This document shows, piece by piece, positions 46,314 to 55,924 of a stretch of 64,000 bases of DNA. The stretch's first letter is position 1. Each line of letters opens with the position of its first letter. Below the pieces are notes generated by a model. It was not told where the DNA came from and searched no databases. It worked only from the letters and a program-made list of their open reading frames with translations. Source of the stretch: JBBIII01 sp037446575 (GTDB lineage: Bacteria > Bacteroidota > Ignavibacteria > UBA10030); contig JBBIII010000005.1 of assembly GCA_037446575.1 (NCBI GenBank), forward strand, positions 27,146 to 91,145, read 5' to 3'. The translations under genes were made by a program, and so were the position numbers.

Positions 46314-47666
46314 ATGAACATTGAATCTATATTGCGCGGTTTAATCGGTATTTTCGTATTAATAGGGATTGCATTTCTTTTTTCAAACAATAAACGGCAA
46401 GTAAATTGGCGACTTGTTGCAATCGGTCTCTGTATTCAATTGGTATTTGCAATTTTCATTATTCATCACGAATTGCTGCGCTCATGGTTTTTTGCACTCG
46501 GTTGGCCTAAAGATATTGTTGATTGGCTTGGCGGCGTAGTTGTTAATTTGCTCAAATTCACTACTAAAGGTTCGGAATTTGTTTTAGGTCGGCTCGCTTT
46601 CAATTCGGGTCCAGAAAGTTTAGGATTCTTTTTTGCATTTCAAGTTCTGCCTACTATTATATTTATTTCCTGCCTTACATCAATACTATATTATTTGGGA
46701 ATTCTGCAAACGATAGTGAAAGGGATGGCTTGGATTATGGCAAAATTGCTCGGAACAAGTGGAGCTGAGTCTTTATCAAACACCGCGAACATTTTCGTGG
46801 GGCAGACTGAAGCGCCGCTTTTAATAAAGCCATACATCGCAAAAATGACTCAATCTGAATTGCATACAATTATGGTGGGCGGTATGGCTACAATTGCCGG
46901 CGGTGTAATGGCAAGTTACATACAAATGCTCGGCCATTCATTCGCCGAGGCGCATAACATTCCTTTATACGAAGCTCAATTGAAATTCGCGGTTCAATTA
47001 TTAGCGGCAAGCGTTATGGCAGCGCCTGCCTCGTTAGTTATTTCAAAAATTCTATTTCCAGAAACCGGCGTACCGGAAACAAAAGGAACCGTTCGCTTGA
47101 AAGTGGAAAAGAACGCATCTAACGTAATTGAGGCGGCGGCAACCGGAGCTGGAGATGGACTTAAACTTGCTTTGAATGTTGCCGGAATGTTGCTTGCATT
47201 TATTGCATTGATAGCGCTATTGAATTATTTACTTCAAGCTTTTGGAAATATTATCGGTATAAACGAGTACTTAACATCTAATTTTGGACAACCCCTTTCT
47301 ATGCAACTCGTGTTCGGATTGATACTGCAATTTGTTGGCGCGGCTATTGGAGTTCCTTGGAGCGATGCATTCCGTTTCGGAAGTCTTATTGGCACTAAAG
47401 TAGTCCTTAATGAATTTGTAGCTTACTTAGATCTCGCCTCTTTATTAAAGGCAAATCTATTAACAGATAAAGGAACTTTAATGGCAACTTATGCGCTTTG
47501 TGGATTTGCCAATTTCTCGTCAATCGCAATTCTCATCGGAGGAATCGGTTCTATGGCGCCGGAACGAAAGAAAGATATTTCAGCATTAGGATTGCGCGCA
47601 GTCCTCGGCGGAACATTAGCGACTTTAATGACTGCTACTATTGCAGGACTGCTAATCGGTGGATAG
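46314..47666 (+). CDS. nupC: Concentrative nucleoside transporter (CNT/NupC family)
   Basis: 450 aa inner-membrane symporter that takes up nucleosides with H+ or Na+. CNT motifs: LGFFFAFQVLPTIIFISCLT, the NTANIFVGQTEAPLLIKPY stretch (binding residues G-Q-T-E and P-L) and GFANFSSIAILIGGIGSMAP (SSIAI). N-terminal Nucleos_tra2_N region and C-terminal gate region are complete. The nucleobase deaminases at 54771 and 55322 give a plausible use for its cargo. Confidence 0.92.
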   Translation: MNIESILRGLIGIFVLIGIAFLFSNNKRQVNWRLVAIGLCIQLVFAIFIIHHELLRSWFFALGWPKDIVDWLGGVVVNLLKFTTKGSEFVLGRLAFNSGPESLGFFFAFQVLPTIIFISCLTSILYYLGILQTIVKGMAWIMAKLLGTSGAESLSNTANIFVGQTEAPLLIKPYIAKMTQSELHTIMVGGMATIAGGVMASYIQMLGHSFAEAHNIPLYEAQLKFAVQLLAASVMAAPASLVISKILFPETGVPETKGTVRLKVEKNASNVIEAAATGAGDGLKLALNVAGMLLAFIALIALLNYLLQAFGNIIGINEYLTSNFGQPLSMQLVFGLILQFVGAAIGVPWSDAFRFGSLIGTKVVLNEFVAYLDLASLLKANLLTDKGTLMATYALCGFANFSSIAILIGGIGSMAPERKKDISALGLRAVLGGTLATLMTATIAGLLIGG

Positions 47667-47684
47667 AAATCAAAGGTATTTATA

Positions 47685-48464
47685 ATGATTCGCTCAATTA
47701 TTATCTGGATCACAACGGGATTACTAATTCCTATTTGGTTTCTTATCATGCTTATTGTAAGAATCTTTGATGCTGATCCGGTTCATTACTATACAGGTTA
47801 TTTTTTTAGAAAGTTAGGTAATATTTTAGTTTTAATAAATCCAGCTTGGAAATTAGAAATTATGGGTGAAGAAATAACCAACCCCAGATTACCCTACGTA
47901 GTAGTATGCAATCATCAATCTATGGTAGACATACCATTAATTAGTAATTTACCATGGGAGATGAAATGGATGGCAAAAAAAGAATTATTTAAGATTCCGA
48001 TTATCGGTTGGATGATGAAATTAGCTGGTGATATCTGCGTAGATAGAAAGAATCCACGTAGCGGAGCAAAAGCATTTCTACAAGCGCTGGATATTTTAAA
48101 ACAACAATGTTCGATAATGATTTTTCCAGAAGGAACCCGGACAATAGATGGACGCGTGAGTTCATTTACGGATGGAGCATTTTACCTTGCAATAAAGGCG
48201 AAAGTCAACATCCTTCCACTCGTTATAGATGGAAGTCGAAATTGCATTCCAAAAAATAGTTGGAAATTTGGAAGCCCCTCTAAAATATTCTTAAAGGTTT
48301 TACCTCCTATTGAAACGGCTCAGTTGACAATTAATGATATTGTGCAACTAAAAGAAAATGTGCGCAAGGCAATAATAAAACAAATAGCAGAGTGGCGTTC
48401 AGTTAGTATTGATGAAGTGGATGGGTTATTCGCCTCCTCTTCTTTGTCTAAATTAATCCGATAA
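47685..48464 (+). CDS. plsC: 1-acyl-sn-glycerol-3-phosphate acyltransferase
   Basis: Makes phosphatidic acid from lysophosphatidic acid at the inner membrane. 259 aa. One N-terminal membrane segment (IIIWITTGLLIPIWFLIMLI), the NHQSMVD catalytic HX4D near 77-83, FPEGTRT substrate motif near 148 and the PLVIDG strand. Followed by a diacylglycerol-kinase-like gene, so both act on phospholipid precursors. AAAGG lies upstream. Confidence 0.9.
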   Translation: MIRSIIIWITTGLLIPIWFLIMLIVRIFDADPVHYYTGYFFRKLGNILVLINPAWKLEIMGEEITNPRLPYVVVCNHQSMVDIPLISNLPWEMKWMAKKELFKIPIIGWMMKLAGDICVDRKNPRSGAKAFLQALDILKQQCSIMIFPEGTRTIDGRVSSFTDGAFYLAIKAKVNILPLVIDGSRNCIPKNSWKFGSPSKIFLKVLPPIETAQLTINDIVQLKENVRKAIIKQIAEWRSVSIDEVDGLFASSSLSKLIR

Positions 48465-48490
48465 TTATATCTATAAATACTCTTTTGATT

Positions 48491-49387
48491 ATGAAAGTTT
48501 TTTATCTTAACAATCCTGCAGCCGGACATAATAACGGGAAAAAACTTTACCCGTCTATTTTGGAAGCTCTGAAAAAACGAGGAATTGAATTTGACACAGT
48601 TCAAACAGAATTTGCAGGACATGGAATTACGATTGTCAGCAGTATTGATTTTAAAAAATACGACGCTATTTTAATCTCAGGAGGAGATGGAACTTTATTT
48701 GAAGCCCTCAATGGCTACTTCGCAAACAAATCAGCGAAACGGATACCATTTGGCATTATTCCAATTGGACGAGGAAACGCTTTAGCGCGCGATCTAAACC
48801 TTTTCCCTGAAAAATGGGAGGAAGCTTTAGATACAATTAAATTCGGATACACAAAAAAAATTGACGTCGGAACATTCACCTCAAGCGGAAAGGTGTTCTA
48901 TTTCATCAACATACTCGGGTTTGGATTTGTAACCGACATTGCGTCAACTGCTTATAAACTCCGAATATTCGGTGATTTATCGTATATTCTTGGCGTTTTC
49001 TATCAAACCATAAATTTAAAATCATATCAGCTTACATTGGAAGCTGATGGTAAAATTTACGAGAGAGAAAATGTCTTTGTTGAGATTTCAAATTCTCGAT
49101 ATACGGGAAAAGATTTTTTAATGGCGCCCTCAGCAAAAATAGATGATGGATTTTTAGATGTAACGCTATTGAATAAACTTAATCGCAGAAGAGTGCTCCA
49201 ATGTCTCCCAAAGATTTTTACAGGAACACATGGGACGATGAAAGAAGTTGAAATATTCCAAGCAAAGCATTTGATTATCAATACAAGTTCGCCTAAACGC
49301 TTAACACCCGATGGACAATTGTTAGGAACAACGCCAATAGAAGTAAAATGCCTGCCCAAAGCTTTGGAGGTTTTTTTCAATGCTTAA
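48491..49387 (+). CDS. Diacylglycerol/lipid kinase family protein (YegS/DgkB-like)
   Basis: 298 aa. The DAGK catalytic motif SGGDGTLFEALNGYF is near 62-76, with GIIPIGRGNALARDL following and the C-terminal PDGQLLGTTPIEVKC strand. Phosphorylates a lipid alcohol with ATP; the substrate may be diacylglycerol or another lipid. Start chosen at ATG 48491; a TTG two codons upstream (48485) is also in frame. Confidence 0.87.
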   Translation: MKVFYLNNPAAGHNNGKKLYPSILEALKKRGIEFDTVQTEFAGHGITIVSSIDFKKYDAILISGGDGTLFEALNGYFANKSAKRIPFGIIPIGRGNALARDLNLFPEKWEEALDTIKFGYTKKIDVGTFTSSGKVFYFINILGFGFVTDIASTAYKLRIFGDLSYILGVFYQTINLKSYQLTLEADGKIYERENVFVEISNSRYTGKDFLMAPSAKIDDGFLDVTLLNKLNRRRVLQCLPKIFTGTHGTMKEVEIFQAKHLIINTSSPKRLTPDGQLLGTTPIEVKCLPKALEVFFNA

Positions 49388-49393
49388 AATAAA

Positions 49394-49422
49394 AAAGCCG
49401 ACTTCATTTAGAAATCGGCTTT
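49394..49422 (-). terminator. Bidirectional terminator between the lipid kinase gene and the CAU tRNA gene
   Basis: AAAGCCGA (49394-49401) pairs with TCGGCTTT (49415-49422). On the minus strand the stem is followed by T-rich sequence (TTTTTTATTTT), ending the tRNA transcript 7 bp after its 3' end. In the plus direction it can also serve the lipid kinase gene, with a weaker T tract. Confidence 0.8.
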
Positions 49423-49428
49423 AATATG

Positions 49429-49502
49429 TGGGCCCTGTAGGGCTCGAACCTACGACCCGCAGATTATGAGTCTGCTGCTCTAACCAACTGAGCTAAGGGC
49501 CC
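49429..49502 (-). tRNA. tRNA with CAU anticodon (elongator Met or Ile2)
   Basis: 74 nt cloverleaf on the minus strand. Acceptor GGGCCCT, D-arm GCTCAGTTGGTTAGAGC, anticodon loop CTCATAA, T-arm GTAGGTTCGAGCCCTAC, discriminator A. CAU is read as Met unless the C is modified to lysidine (Ile AUA). The first pair is G-C, which excludes a bacterial initiator tRNA. Choosing between Met and Ile2 needs a tRNA classifier. Confidence 0.9.
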
Positions 49503-49546
49503 TTAAAACAATACAAATTTATTAAAAATGTGGCCCAAATGCAAAA

Positions 49547-52027
49547 TCAATTTTGCATTCGTCTGTTTAATAAAAAAATATTTTGTTTGGTTTGCGCATG
49601 AACAGGATTTAACTGAAGAACTCTTTCATAATACTTTAATGCAGAAAAATAACACCGCTTCATTTCTAACAATACGCCGAGTTGAAATAGAACTTCTTCA
49701 TCATTCGGATATAGTTTTGATATATTAATCAATTCATCTATAGCGTATTCAGTAAGATTCATGGCAAGATATGTCTTTACTATCTCCATTCGCATCTGTT
49801 TTTGTTTTTTTATTGCCTGTGAATAATTTAAAGAATCGTAGTAATTCAAAATGCGGTATGTGTTTTTTATATAATTATTTTCGGGGATAGTCGTTAGCGC
49901 AATTTTTATTCTATTACGCACTTGAACTGTATCGTCCATTAACAATGGAAATAATACAGAGTAGATGTTTGCGCTTTTTAAAGATGAATCTGAAGAAAGC
50001 GATTTTTCCAACATCTTCACGGCTTGTTTCTGATACCCGAGAGCCCAATAATTGCCGGCGATATTATTATACAATTCAGCTTTTTTATTCAAAGATATAT
50101 TCTCGTTAACTTCTTTTAACAATGAAATATTTTTACGATGAAACCATACTTGCTGAAGAAAAAATCCAGCTTGCGGCATTGAACGAAATCCATCAAATAT
50201 AATATCGGCAGTATCTAACTCGCCTATAAATTCTTTTGCCACCGCAATGTTGTACCTTACAATCGGAAAATCATCGTACTCATAAGAAATTTTTTTCAAT
50301 ATTGCTTTAGCTCGCAATGGTTCGATTTCAATAATTTGTATTGCTTCTCTATATTGAGAACGAACGCTCGAATCCAATTCCGCTGTTCTCTTTGCTTCGG
50401 CAGAATAATCTCTTTGCTTAACCTCATACACTTCAATATCTCCAACCGAATAAACAAGATTGAAATCATAATTTTTCGATTGAACCAATAAATTCTCATA
50501 CTCGCTAATTTGCAGGCACCATTTTACAGCAACCAAATATCTCACATTATAATCACGCAACCTTTTATCCAGCGCAACTGTAGAGCTTCGCGGATTGCTT
50601 AATAATACTTTCCGCCCCTTAAGCCATAATGCAAGCTCTTTTCGACTTATCACAACATCCGAACTATCTGAGTTTTCCATTATCCACTGCGCGGCAAGTT
50701 GAAATGGCTTAGTAAATGTTTCTGAGTAAATTTTTTGCAGTTTAATTTTTTGATATAACTCTTCGAATGATTTTGAATACTGCCAATTATTTGTAATTGT
50801 TGCTTGTAATAGATTCAAATTAATGCAAACCAAATAAAGCAACAATGCAACTATTGCATATCGAATAGCGCGATAATTTACGCTGGCACGCCATTCTTTA
50901 ATAGTAAATTTTATGCCGTGTAGAAATAGATACAAAATTATTACTGCGATTGGCAATAAAAACCGAATATCGTTAACAGGATAAACTAAAATGACGACGC
51001 AATAAAAACCGACGAACAAACCGATTGATAATAGCAATGGAGATTTTCTTAGGATCCAAACGCCTAAAGCCGTAAAAACTGAAGTTATTGCTGTAACAAT
51101 CCAATAATTCGGCGCAAATATTTTTTGAACAACCTCAATGAATTTTCCGATATTTGACGCGCTTAAATATGAATAAGACTGCTCATTTGAAAGAAAAATT
51201 AATTTACCAACATGTTTTAAATAGACGGTGAAATTTACTCGAATTCGCTCTAACATCTCTTGCATTAGATTTGCGTCTGCTGTTGTATAAATATTTTGAA
51301 TGAATATTTGAGAGTTGCGGAATGGCGGATTTTCAAAACCGGCTACAATTATCTCGTTGCGTAAAAACCATAATCCATAAAAAATTACCGGCGTGAAAAA
51401 GAAAAATAACGCTCTGCGATATTGTTTTTTCCAGATGAAAAATAATACGGCAGATATTAGCAGAGTTAAACCGATCTCGCGCATCAGAATACCAATGGTA
51501 AGAACCGAGATAAGCGCGAAATCAATTTTGCGAGTAGCATTTCGTTCCAATATTTGCGCTGTGAAATAGAAAAACAAAACAAGGCAAAGCACAAATGGGA
51601 CATCAGATAACATTTGAGTTGAATAAACAAATATCATAGGATTAAGCGCAAGCAACAAAGCTCCTAACAGCGCGTATTTTTCGCCAACGCTTCGCTTTAG
51701 CAAAAGAAAAAAAGCAATCAACAACGCACAACCAATAATTAGTGTTGTCGCTTTTGCGGCAATAACACTAAACGGAAATAATAGCGCAGATGGAACTAAA
51801 AGTAAAGAATAGAACGGCGCATGAATTACATAGCGAGTAGCTTCTGGTTCTGTAGCGTCTATAAATCCTTGAAATTTTGCCAACGAATTTGCCCATATCA
51901 AATAACGAGCGCTATCCGGCGTGTAGATAATCATATTATTAAGTAAAGGAATGCCTAATAAAAAAAACAATACACATATCAACAAAATCCCACCGTATTT
52001 TTTAAAAGGAATTGATAATCTAAACAT
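49547..52027 (-). CDS. GT39-type membrane glycosyltransferase with C-terminal TPR region
   Basis: 826 aa. Residues 1-400 hold about 10-12 membrane helices with the GT39/PMT-like pattern: the early Asp38 in YTPDSARYLIWA (catalytic Asp of the first periplasmic loop) and YVIHAPFYSLLLVPSALLF. This family uses polyprenyl-phosphate sugars to glycosylate proteins or lipids. Residues about 560-826 are helical TPR-like repeats (AELYNNIAGNYWALGYQKQA, LYPNDEEVLFQLGVLLEMKR) on the other side of the membrane. The fusion suggests that partner binding is built in. Acceptor unknown. Confidence 0.75.
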   Translation of the reverse strand: MFRLSIPFKKYGGILLICVLFFLLGIPLLNNMIIYTPDSARYLIWANSLAKFQGFIDATEPEATRYVIHAPFYSLLLVPSALLFPFSVIAAKATTLIIGCALLIAFFLLLKRSVGEKYALLGALLLALNPMIFVYSTQMLSDVPFVLCLVLFFYFTAQILERNATRKIDFALISVLTIGILMREIGLTLLISAVLFFIWKKQYRRALFFFFTPVIFYGLWFLRNEIIVAGFENPPFRNSQIFIQNIYTTADANLMQEMLERIRVNFTVYLKHVGKLIFLSNEQSYSYLSASNIGKFIEVVQKIFAPNYWIVTAITSVFTALGVWILRKSPLLLSIGLFVGFYCVVILVYPVNDIRFLLPIAVIILYLFLHGIKFTIKEWRASVNYRAIRYAIVALLLYLVCINLNLLQATITNNWQYSKSFEELYQKIKLQKIYSETFTKPFQLAAQWIMENSDSSDVVISRKELALWLKGRKVLLSNPRSSTVALDKRLRDYNVRYLVAVKWCLQISEYENLLVQSKNYDFNLVYSVGDIEVYEVKQRDYSAEAKRTAELDSSVRSQYREAIQIIEIEPLRAKAILKKISYEYDDFPIVRYNIAVAKEFIGELDTADIIFDGFRSMPQAGFFLQQVWFHRKNISLLKEVNENISLNKKAELYNNIAGNYWALGYQKQAVKMLEKSLSSDSSLKSANIYSVLFPLLMDDTVQVRNRIKIALTTIPENNYIKNTYRILNYYDSLNYSQAIKKQKQMRMEIVKTYLAMNLTEYAIDELINISKLYPNDEEVLFQLGVLLEMKRCYFSALKYYERVLQLNPVHAQTKQNIFLLNRRMQN

Positions 52028-52086
52028 TTATCTACCTTAACAATCGAAAATCATTTATCGGTTCATTTACTCATACATTCTTAGAC

Positions 52087-53250
52087 TCAATAACTCATAA
52101 ACTTCAACTTCAAGTTCACAATTTCTGGATAATTACCGCTTCGCATTGGTGGCCCCCAAGTTCCAACTCCGCTCGAAATATAAAAATGCGTTCGTTCGAT
52201 TTGCTTATAACCCCAGCTTACATCATAAACAGCTTTTGCAATGTAATTTAGGGGCCAAAGCTGACCGTTATGTGTATGACCAGAAAGTTGTAGGTCTATT
52301 CCATTTTCAATCGCATCTGTTAATCTATGCGGCTGGTGATCCATCATAATTATGGGCAGAGATTTATCCACATCTTTAATAAGATCGCTAAGCTGTTTGC
52401 GTTGTCTTCCGTTAAATTGCCTTATGCTAATATCTTCTCTTCCAACTAAGATAAACGCATCTGCAATTTTTACGGCAGAATCTCTTACCATTACAACGCC
52501 ATTATCGGATAAATATTTACATGATTCTTCCACGCCCCCTATGTATTCATGGTTTCCAGTAATTCCATAAACGCCGTATTTTGATTTTATAGTCGTTAGC
52601 GTTTCGCCTAAATTCTGTCTGATTACTGGCTCTACATCTTCATCCAACAAATCACCGGCAAATAGAACAACATCTGGTTCTAACGAATTAATCTTTTCTA
52701 CTATTCTTATAAAATGGCTGTTACAAACGATCGTTCCAAGATGAACATCTGAAAGCATTACAACATTTAGCTCTTTCAGAGCAGATTTTTTGTGAATATG
52801 TAAATCAATTGTTTTAATACGCGGGAACATAGCATTGATGCGAGAACCAATTACAATTAGTCCTACGATTATTATTGATCCGATTAAAAGAATTTGTTTT
52901 ACGTTTTGATAATTTCGTTTTATCATATCGGGGAAGAATGGAACAACGAAATTTGCCAATCGGAAAATATCTATTAATAAACATATAAGAAGAAAATAGA
53001 CTAACGCTCCCAACCAAAACGATCCAATCCACAAAAGAATATCTGTAAATATTGAAAGCGCTATACGCTCTAGAAAGCGAGCAATAAAATACGATAGCGC
53101 AATAAACCAAAATATCCATGTGAACCATGTGCGAAGAGGAGATGATTGTGGAATTGCGCTCACTCCGCGAATATAGATATATGTGTTAATTAATCCATAT
53201 ACTATGAAAACAATTGCCAAAAAAATTAGGAAAGTTTGCATTCGTGTCAT
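52087..53250 (-). CDS. Membrane metallophosphoesterase (YkuE/YaeI-like)
   Basis: 387 aa. Four N-terminal helices (about 5-135) are followed by a calcineurin-like domain: Asp168 and His170 (LSDVHLG), AGDLLDE, GNHEYIGG, MMDHQPH and SGHTHNGQLWP, a complete two-metal site. Family members include lipid- and UDP-sugar-lipid-active phosphatases; the substrate is unknown. Sits between the GT39-like gene and the AgcS gene, all leftward. Confidence 0.88.
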   Translation of the reverse strand: MTRMQTFLIFLAIVFIVYGLINTYIYIRGVSAIPQSSPLRTWFTWIFWFIALSYFIARFLERIALSIFTDILLWIGSFWLGALVYFLLICLLIDIFRLANFVVPFFPDMIKRNYQNVKQILLIGSIIIVGLIVIGSRINAMFPRIKTIDLHIHKKSALKELNVVMLSDVHLGTIVCNSHFIRIVEKINSLEPDVVLFAGDLLDEDVEPVIRQNLGETLTTIKSKYGVYGITGNHEYIGGVEESCKYLSDNGVVMVRDSAVKIADAFILVGREDISIRQFNGRQRKQLSDLIKDVDKSLPIIMMDHQPHRLTDAIENGIDLQLSGHTHNGQLWPLNYIAKAVYDVSWGYKQIERTHFYISSGVGTWGPPMRSGNYPEIVNLKLKFMSY

Positions 53251-53276
53251 AAATATTCCAACATTATTAAAAAAAT

Positions 53277-54617
53277 TTATTCGGATGAATTTAAATTATT
53301 ATTCCACAAGTACTTATTTGTTTCTGAAACTATTACATTGCTCAGCAATAATAGCGAAATAAGGTTCGGTATTGCCATTAATCCATTAGCAATATCGGCA
53401 AAGGACCAAACAATCGGCAACGAAACGACGGAACCAATCAATACAGCTATTACCCAAATATATCTGTAAGGTTTTACGGCAAAGCTTCCAAAAAGATACT
53501 CTGCCGCTTTCTCTCCGTAATAAGACCAGCCAAGTATAGTGGAAAAAACAAAAGTCAATAATCCCACGGCTAAAATAGTTGAGCCGACAATTGGCAATTC
53601 GGAAAACGCGGCTTTAGTTAGAACAGCTCCGCTGTATCCATTAATCCATTCACCGGAATTTACTAATACAATTCCGGTAAGAGCGCATACTACAACAGTA
53701 TCCCAGAAAGTACCTGTAGAAGAGACCAACGCTTGCCTAACCGGATTTTTAGTTTGAGCCGCAGCGGCAACGATTGGCGCACTGCCAAGTCCAGACTCGT
53801 TTGAAAATAAACCGCGCGCTACGCCGTAACGAATTGCCTCCCTCATTCCCGCGCCAAGGAATCCGCCAATAACTGCATGCCCAGTGAAAGCGCTTGTAAA
53901 AATTATATCTATTGCATTTGGGATTGTTGAATAATTCATAACAAGTAAAACTAAACAACCGAAGATATAAAACAAAGCCATAAACGGCACAAGTCTTTCG
54001 CAAACTTTTGCAATCGATTTGATGCCGCCGATAATTACGATTGCGGTCAAAATCGTTAACATAATACCTGTAATCCAAGGCGAGATGTTGAATGTCTCCT
54101 GCATCATAATTGAGATAGAGTTAGCTTGCACCATATTTCCGATTCCAAAAGCGGCAATAGCTGTTAAAGCGGCGAATAATATTCCCAACCATTTTGCATT
54201 CATTCCTCTTTCAAGAACATACATAGGACCGCCCGCCATCAAGCCCTCTTTTGTTGTAACGCGATACTTTACAGACAATACTGCCTCGCCATACTTTGTG
54301 GCAATTCCAAAAACGCCAGTTAACCACATCCAAAGAACGGCGCCGGGACCACCAGCCGCAACTGCTGTTGCAACTCCAACAATATTGCCTGTGCCAATAG
54401 TAGCGGCAAGCGCGGTTGTCAATGCTCCAAATTGACTCACGTCTCCTGCGCCTTCACGCTCACGCGAAAATGAAATCTTAATTGCCCTGCCGATAAACCT
54501 TTGAATAAATTTTAATCTGAATGTTAAAAAAATATGCGTTCCCACAAGTAGCGCAATTAGAGGCCACCCCCAAATGAAATCGCTTACTTGACCAAGCGCG
54601 GATTCAACTTCTTTCAT
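53277..54617 (-). CDS. Sodium/alanine symporter family protein (AgcS)
   Basis: 446 aa inner-membrane amino-acid:Na+ symporter. The family signatures GTGNIVGVATAVAAGGPGAVLWMW, FGIATKYGEAVLSVKYR and the GLFSNESGLGSAPIVAAAA motif are all present. Takes up alanine or glycine. GGAG precedes the ATG. Confidence 0.93.
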   Translation of the reverse strand: MKEVESALGQVSDFIWGWPLIALLVGTHIFLTFRLKFIQRFIGRAIKISFSREREGAGDVSQFGALTTALAATIGTGNIVGVATAVAAGGPGAVLWMWLTGVFGIATKYGEAVLSVKYRVTTKEGLMAGGPMYVLERGMNAKWLGILFAALTAIAAFGIGNMVQANSISIMMQETFNISPWITGIMLTILTAIVIIGGIKSIAKVCERLVPFMALFYIFGCLVLLVMNYSTIPNAIDIIFTSAFTGHAVIGGFLGAGMREAIRYGVARGLFSNESGLGSAPIVAAAAQTKNPVRQALVSSTGTFWDTVVVCALTGIVLVNSGEWINGYSGAVLTKAAFSELPIVGSTILAVGLLTFVFSTILGWSYYGEKAAEYLFGSFAVKPYRYIWVIAVLIGSVVSLPIVWSFADIANGLMAIPNLISLLLLSNVIVSETNKYLWNNNLNSSE

Positions 54618-54770
54618 AAAATCTCCATTGACAAATCCAACCCATTAAACTATTTTCTTGCACAGAATAGAATAATAGAACTGAAAATTCAAGATGTTGT
54701 GTTATTTATATTGAATATTGTAAGTATAATCCATAGAATATGTATGATTTTAACATCAGATGAAAGGATT

Positions 54771-55211
54771 ATGAAGGTGGAAGAATTTATGAAAGCGGCA
54801 ATTGAAGAGGCAAAAATTAGTCTGCAAGAAGGGGGAATTCCAATTGGCGCTGTATTAGTGCGCGATGGCAAAATAATTGGTCGTGGACATAACAGACGCG
54901 TCCAAAATAACGACCCGCTTGCGCATGCTGAAATTGAGTGCATTCGAAATGCAGGAAGGATTGGTTCGTACGCCGGGACTATTCTCTTTACAACGCTTTT
55001 TCCGTGTTATCTTTGTTCGGGAGCATTAGCGCAATTCGGAATTGAAAAAGTTTATATTGGCGAGTCGCGCACTTTTCGCGGCGACGAACAATTTCTTACA
55101 GATCACTGGGTAGAATTTCACGATTGGGATATGGACGAGTGCATAGAAATGATGGAAGAGTTCATCAAGAATAATCCAAATTTATGGAAAGAAGACATTG
55201 GAAGACTTTGA
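54771..55211 (+). CDS. Cytosine deaminase (FCY1-type, CDA fold)
   Basis: 146 aa. Zinc-dependent deaminase: HAEIE (His ligand plus catalytic Glu) and PCYLC (two Cys ligands). GGIPIGAVLVRDGKIIGRGH, CIRNAGRIGSYAG and the tail ECIEMMEEFIKNNPNLWKED match yeast-type cytosine deaminase, including the W-x-E-D-I-G ending that distinguishes it from guanine and tRNA deaminases. The frame is open further upstream to 54588, but that would overlap the AgcS start, so the ATG at 54771 (or 54789) is chosen. Salvages cytosine to uracil. Confidence 0.82.
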   Translation: MKVEEFMKAAIEEAKISLQEGGIPIGAVLVRDGKIIGRGHNRRVQNNDPLAHAEIECIRNAGRIGSYAGTILFTTLFPCYLCSGALAQFGIEKVYIGESRTFRGDEQFLTDHWVEFHDWDMDECIEMMEEFIKNNPNLWKEDIGRL

Positions 55212-55321
55212 ATAGAGATAGTAAATACAGATTATGATAAGTCAATTGCGAATTCATATTGAATTAACAAGCGATAATTGAATACTAATTACATATAGAC
55301 AGAGAACAGCAAGAGAATAAA

Positions 55322-55798
55322 ATGGAAGAGAAAAACAAAAAATTTATGAGAGAAGCGATAAATCTCTCAATCGAAAATGTCGCATCAGGCAAAGGCGGTC
55401 CGTTTGCCGCTATTGTAGTAAAAGATGGAAAAATAATAGCGCAAGGAACAAACACAGTTACTTCTACTAACGATCCGACCGCTCATGCAGAAATTGTGGC
55501 AATACGCAAGGCGTGCAAAGTTCTCGGCGCATTTCAATTAGATGGATGCGAAATCTACACATCTTGCGAACCCTGTCCAATGTGTTTAGGAGCTATTTAT
55601 TGGGCGCGACCTGCAAAAATTTATTTTGGCAATACAAAAGAAGACGCGGCAAGTATTGATTTTGACGATTCGTTTATATATGACGAAATCAATAAACCCC
55701 TCCAACTACGTCGAATTCCTATGGTACAATTATTGAAAGATGAAGCTATAATTGCTTTCAATAATTGGAAAAACATGGAAGATAAAATCCGTTATTAA
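55322..55798 (+). CDS. guaD: Guanine deaminase (CDA-fold, GuaD type)
   Basis: 158 aa. The zinc site is HAEIVAIRKAC with EPCPMC. GPFAAIVVKDGKIIAQGTN and the C-terminal FDDSFIYDEI segment (Bacillus-type GuaD) support guanine as substrate, giving xanthine and ammonia. It lies 110 bp after the cytosine deaminase and in the same direction. Confidence 0.85.
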   Translation: MEEKNKKFMREAINLSIENVASGKGGPFAAIVVKDGKIIAQGTNTVTSTNDPTAHAEIVAIRKACKVLGAFQLDGCEIYTSCEPCPMCLGAIYWARPAKIYFGNTKEDAASIDFDDSFIYDEINKPLQLRRIPMVQLLKDEAIIAFNNWKNMEDKIRY

Positions 55799-55924
55799 AA
55801 AGTATCATTAAAAGAAACACCCTTTTGCGAATCAATAAAATACTTTGATATCGCCGGTACTTATTGTTGAGATTTTATCATAAAGTGAATTTTTTACTAA
55901 ATGTAAATTAACTAAGGAGCTAAA

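Noticed and set aside
54588..54770. N-terminal extension of the cytosine deaminase
   Set aside because: It overlaps the AgcS start and the extra residues are not part of the deaminase fold.
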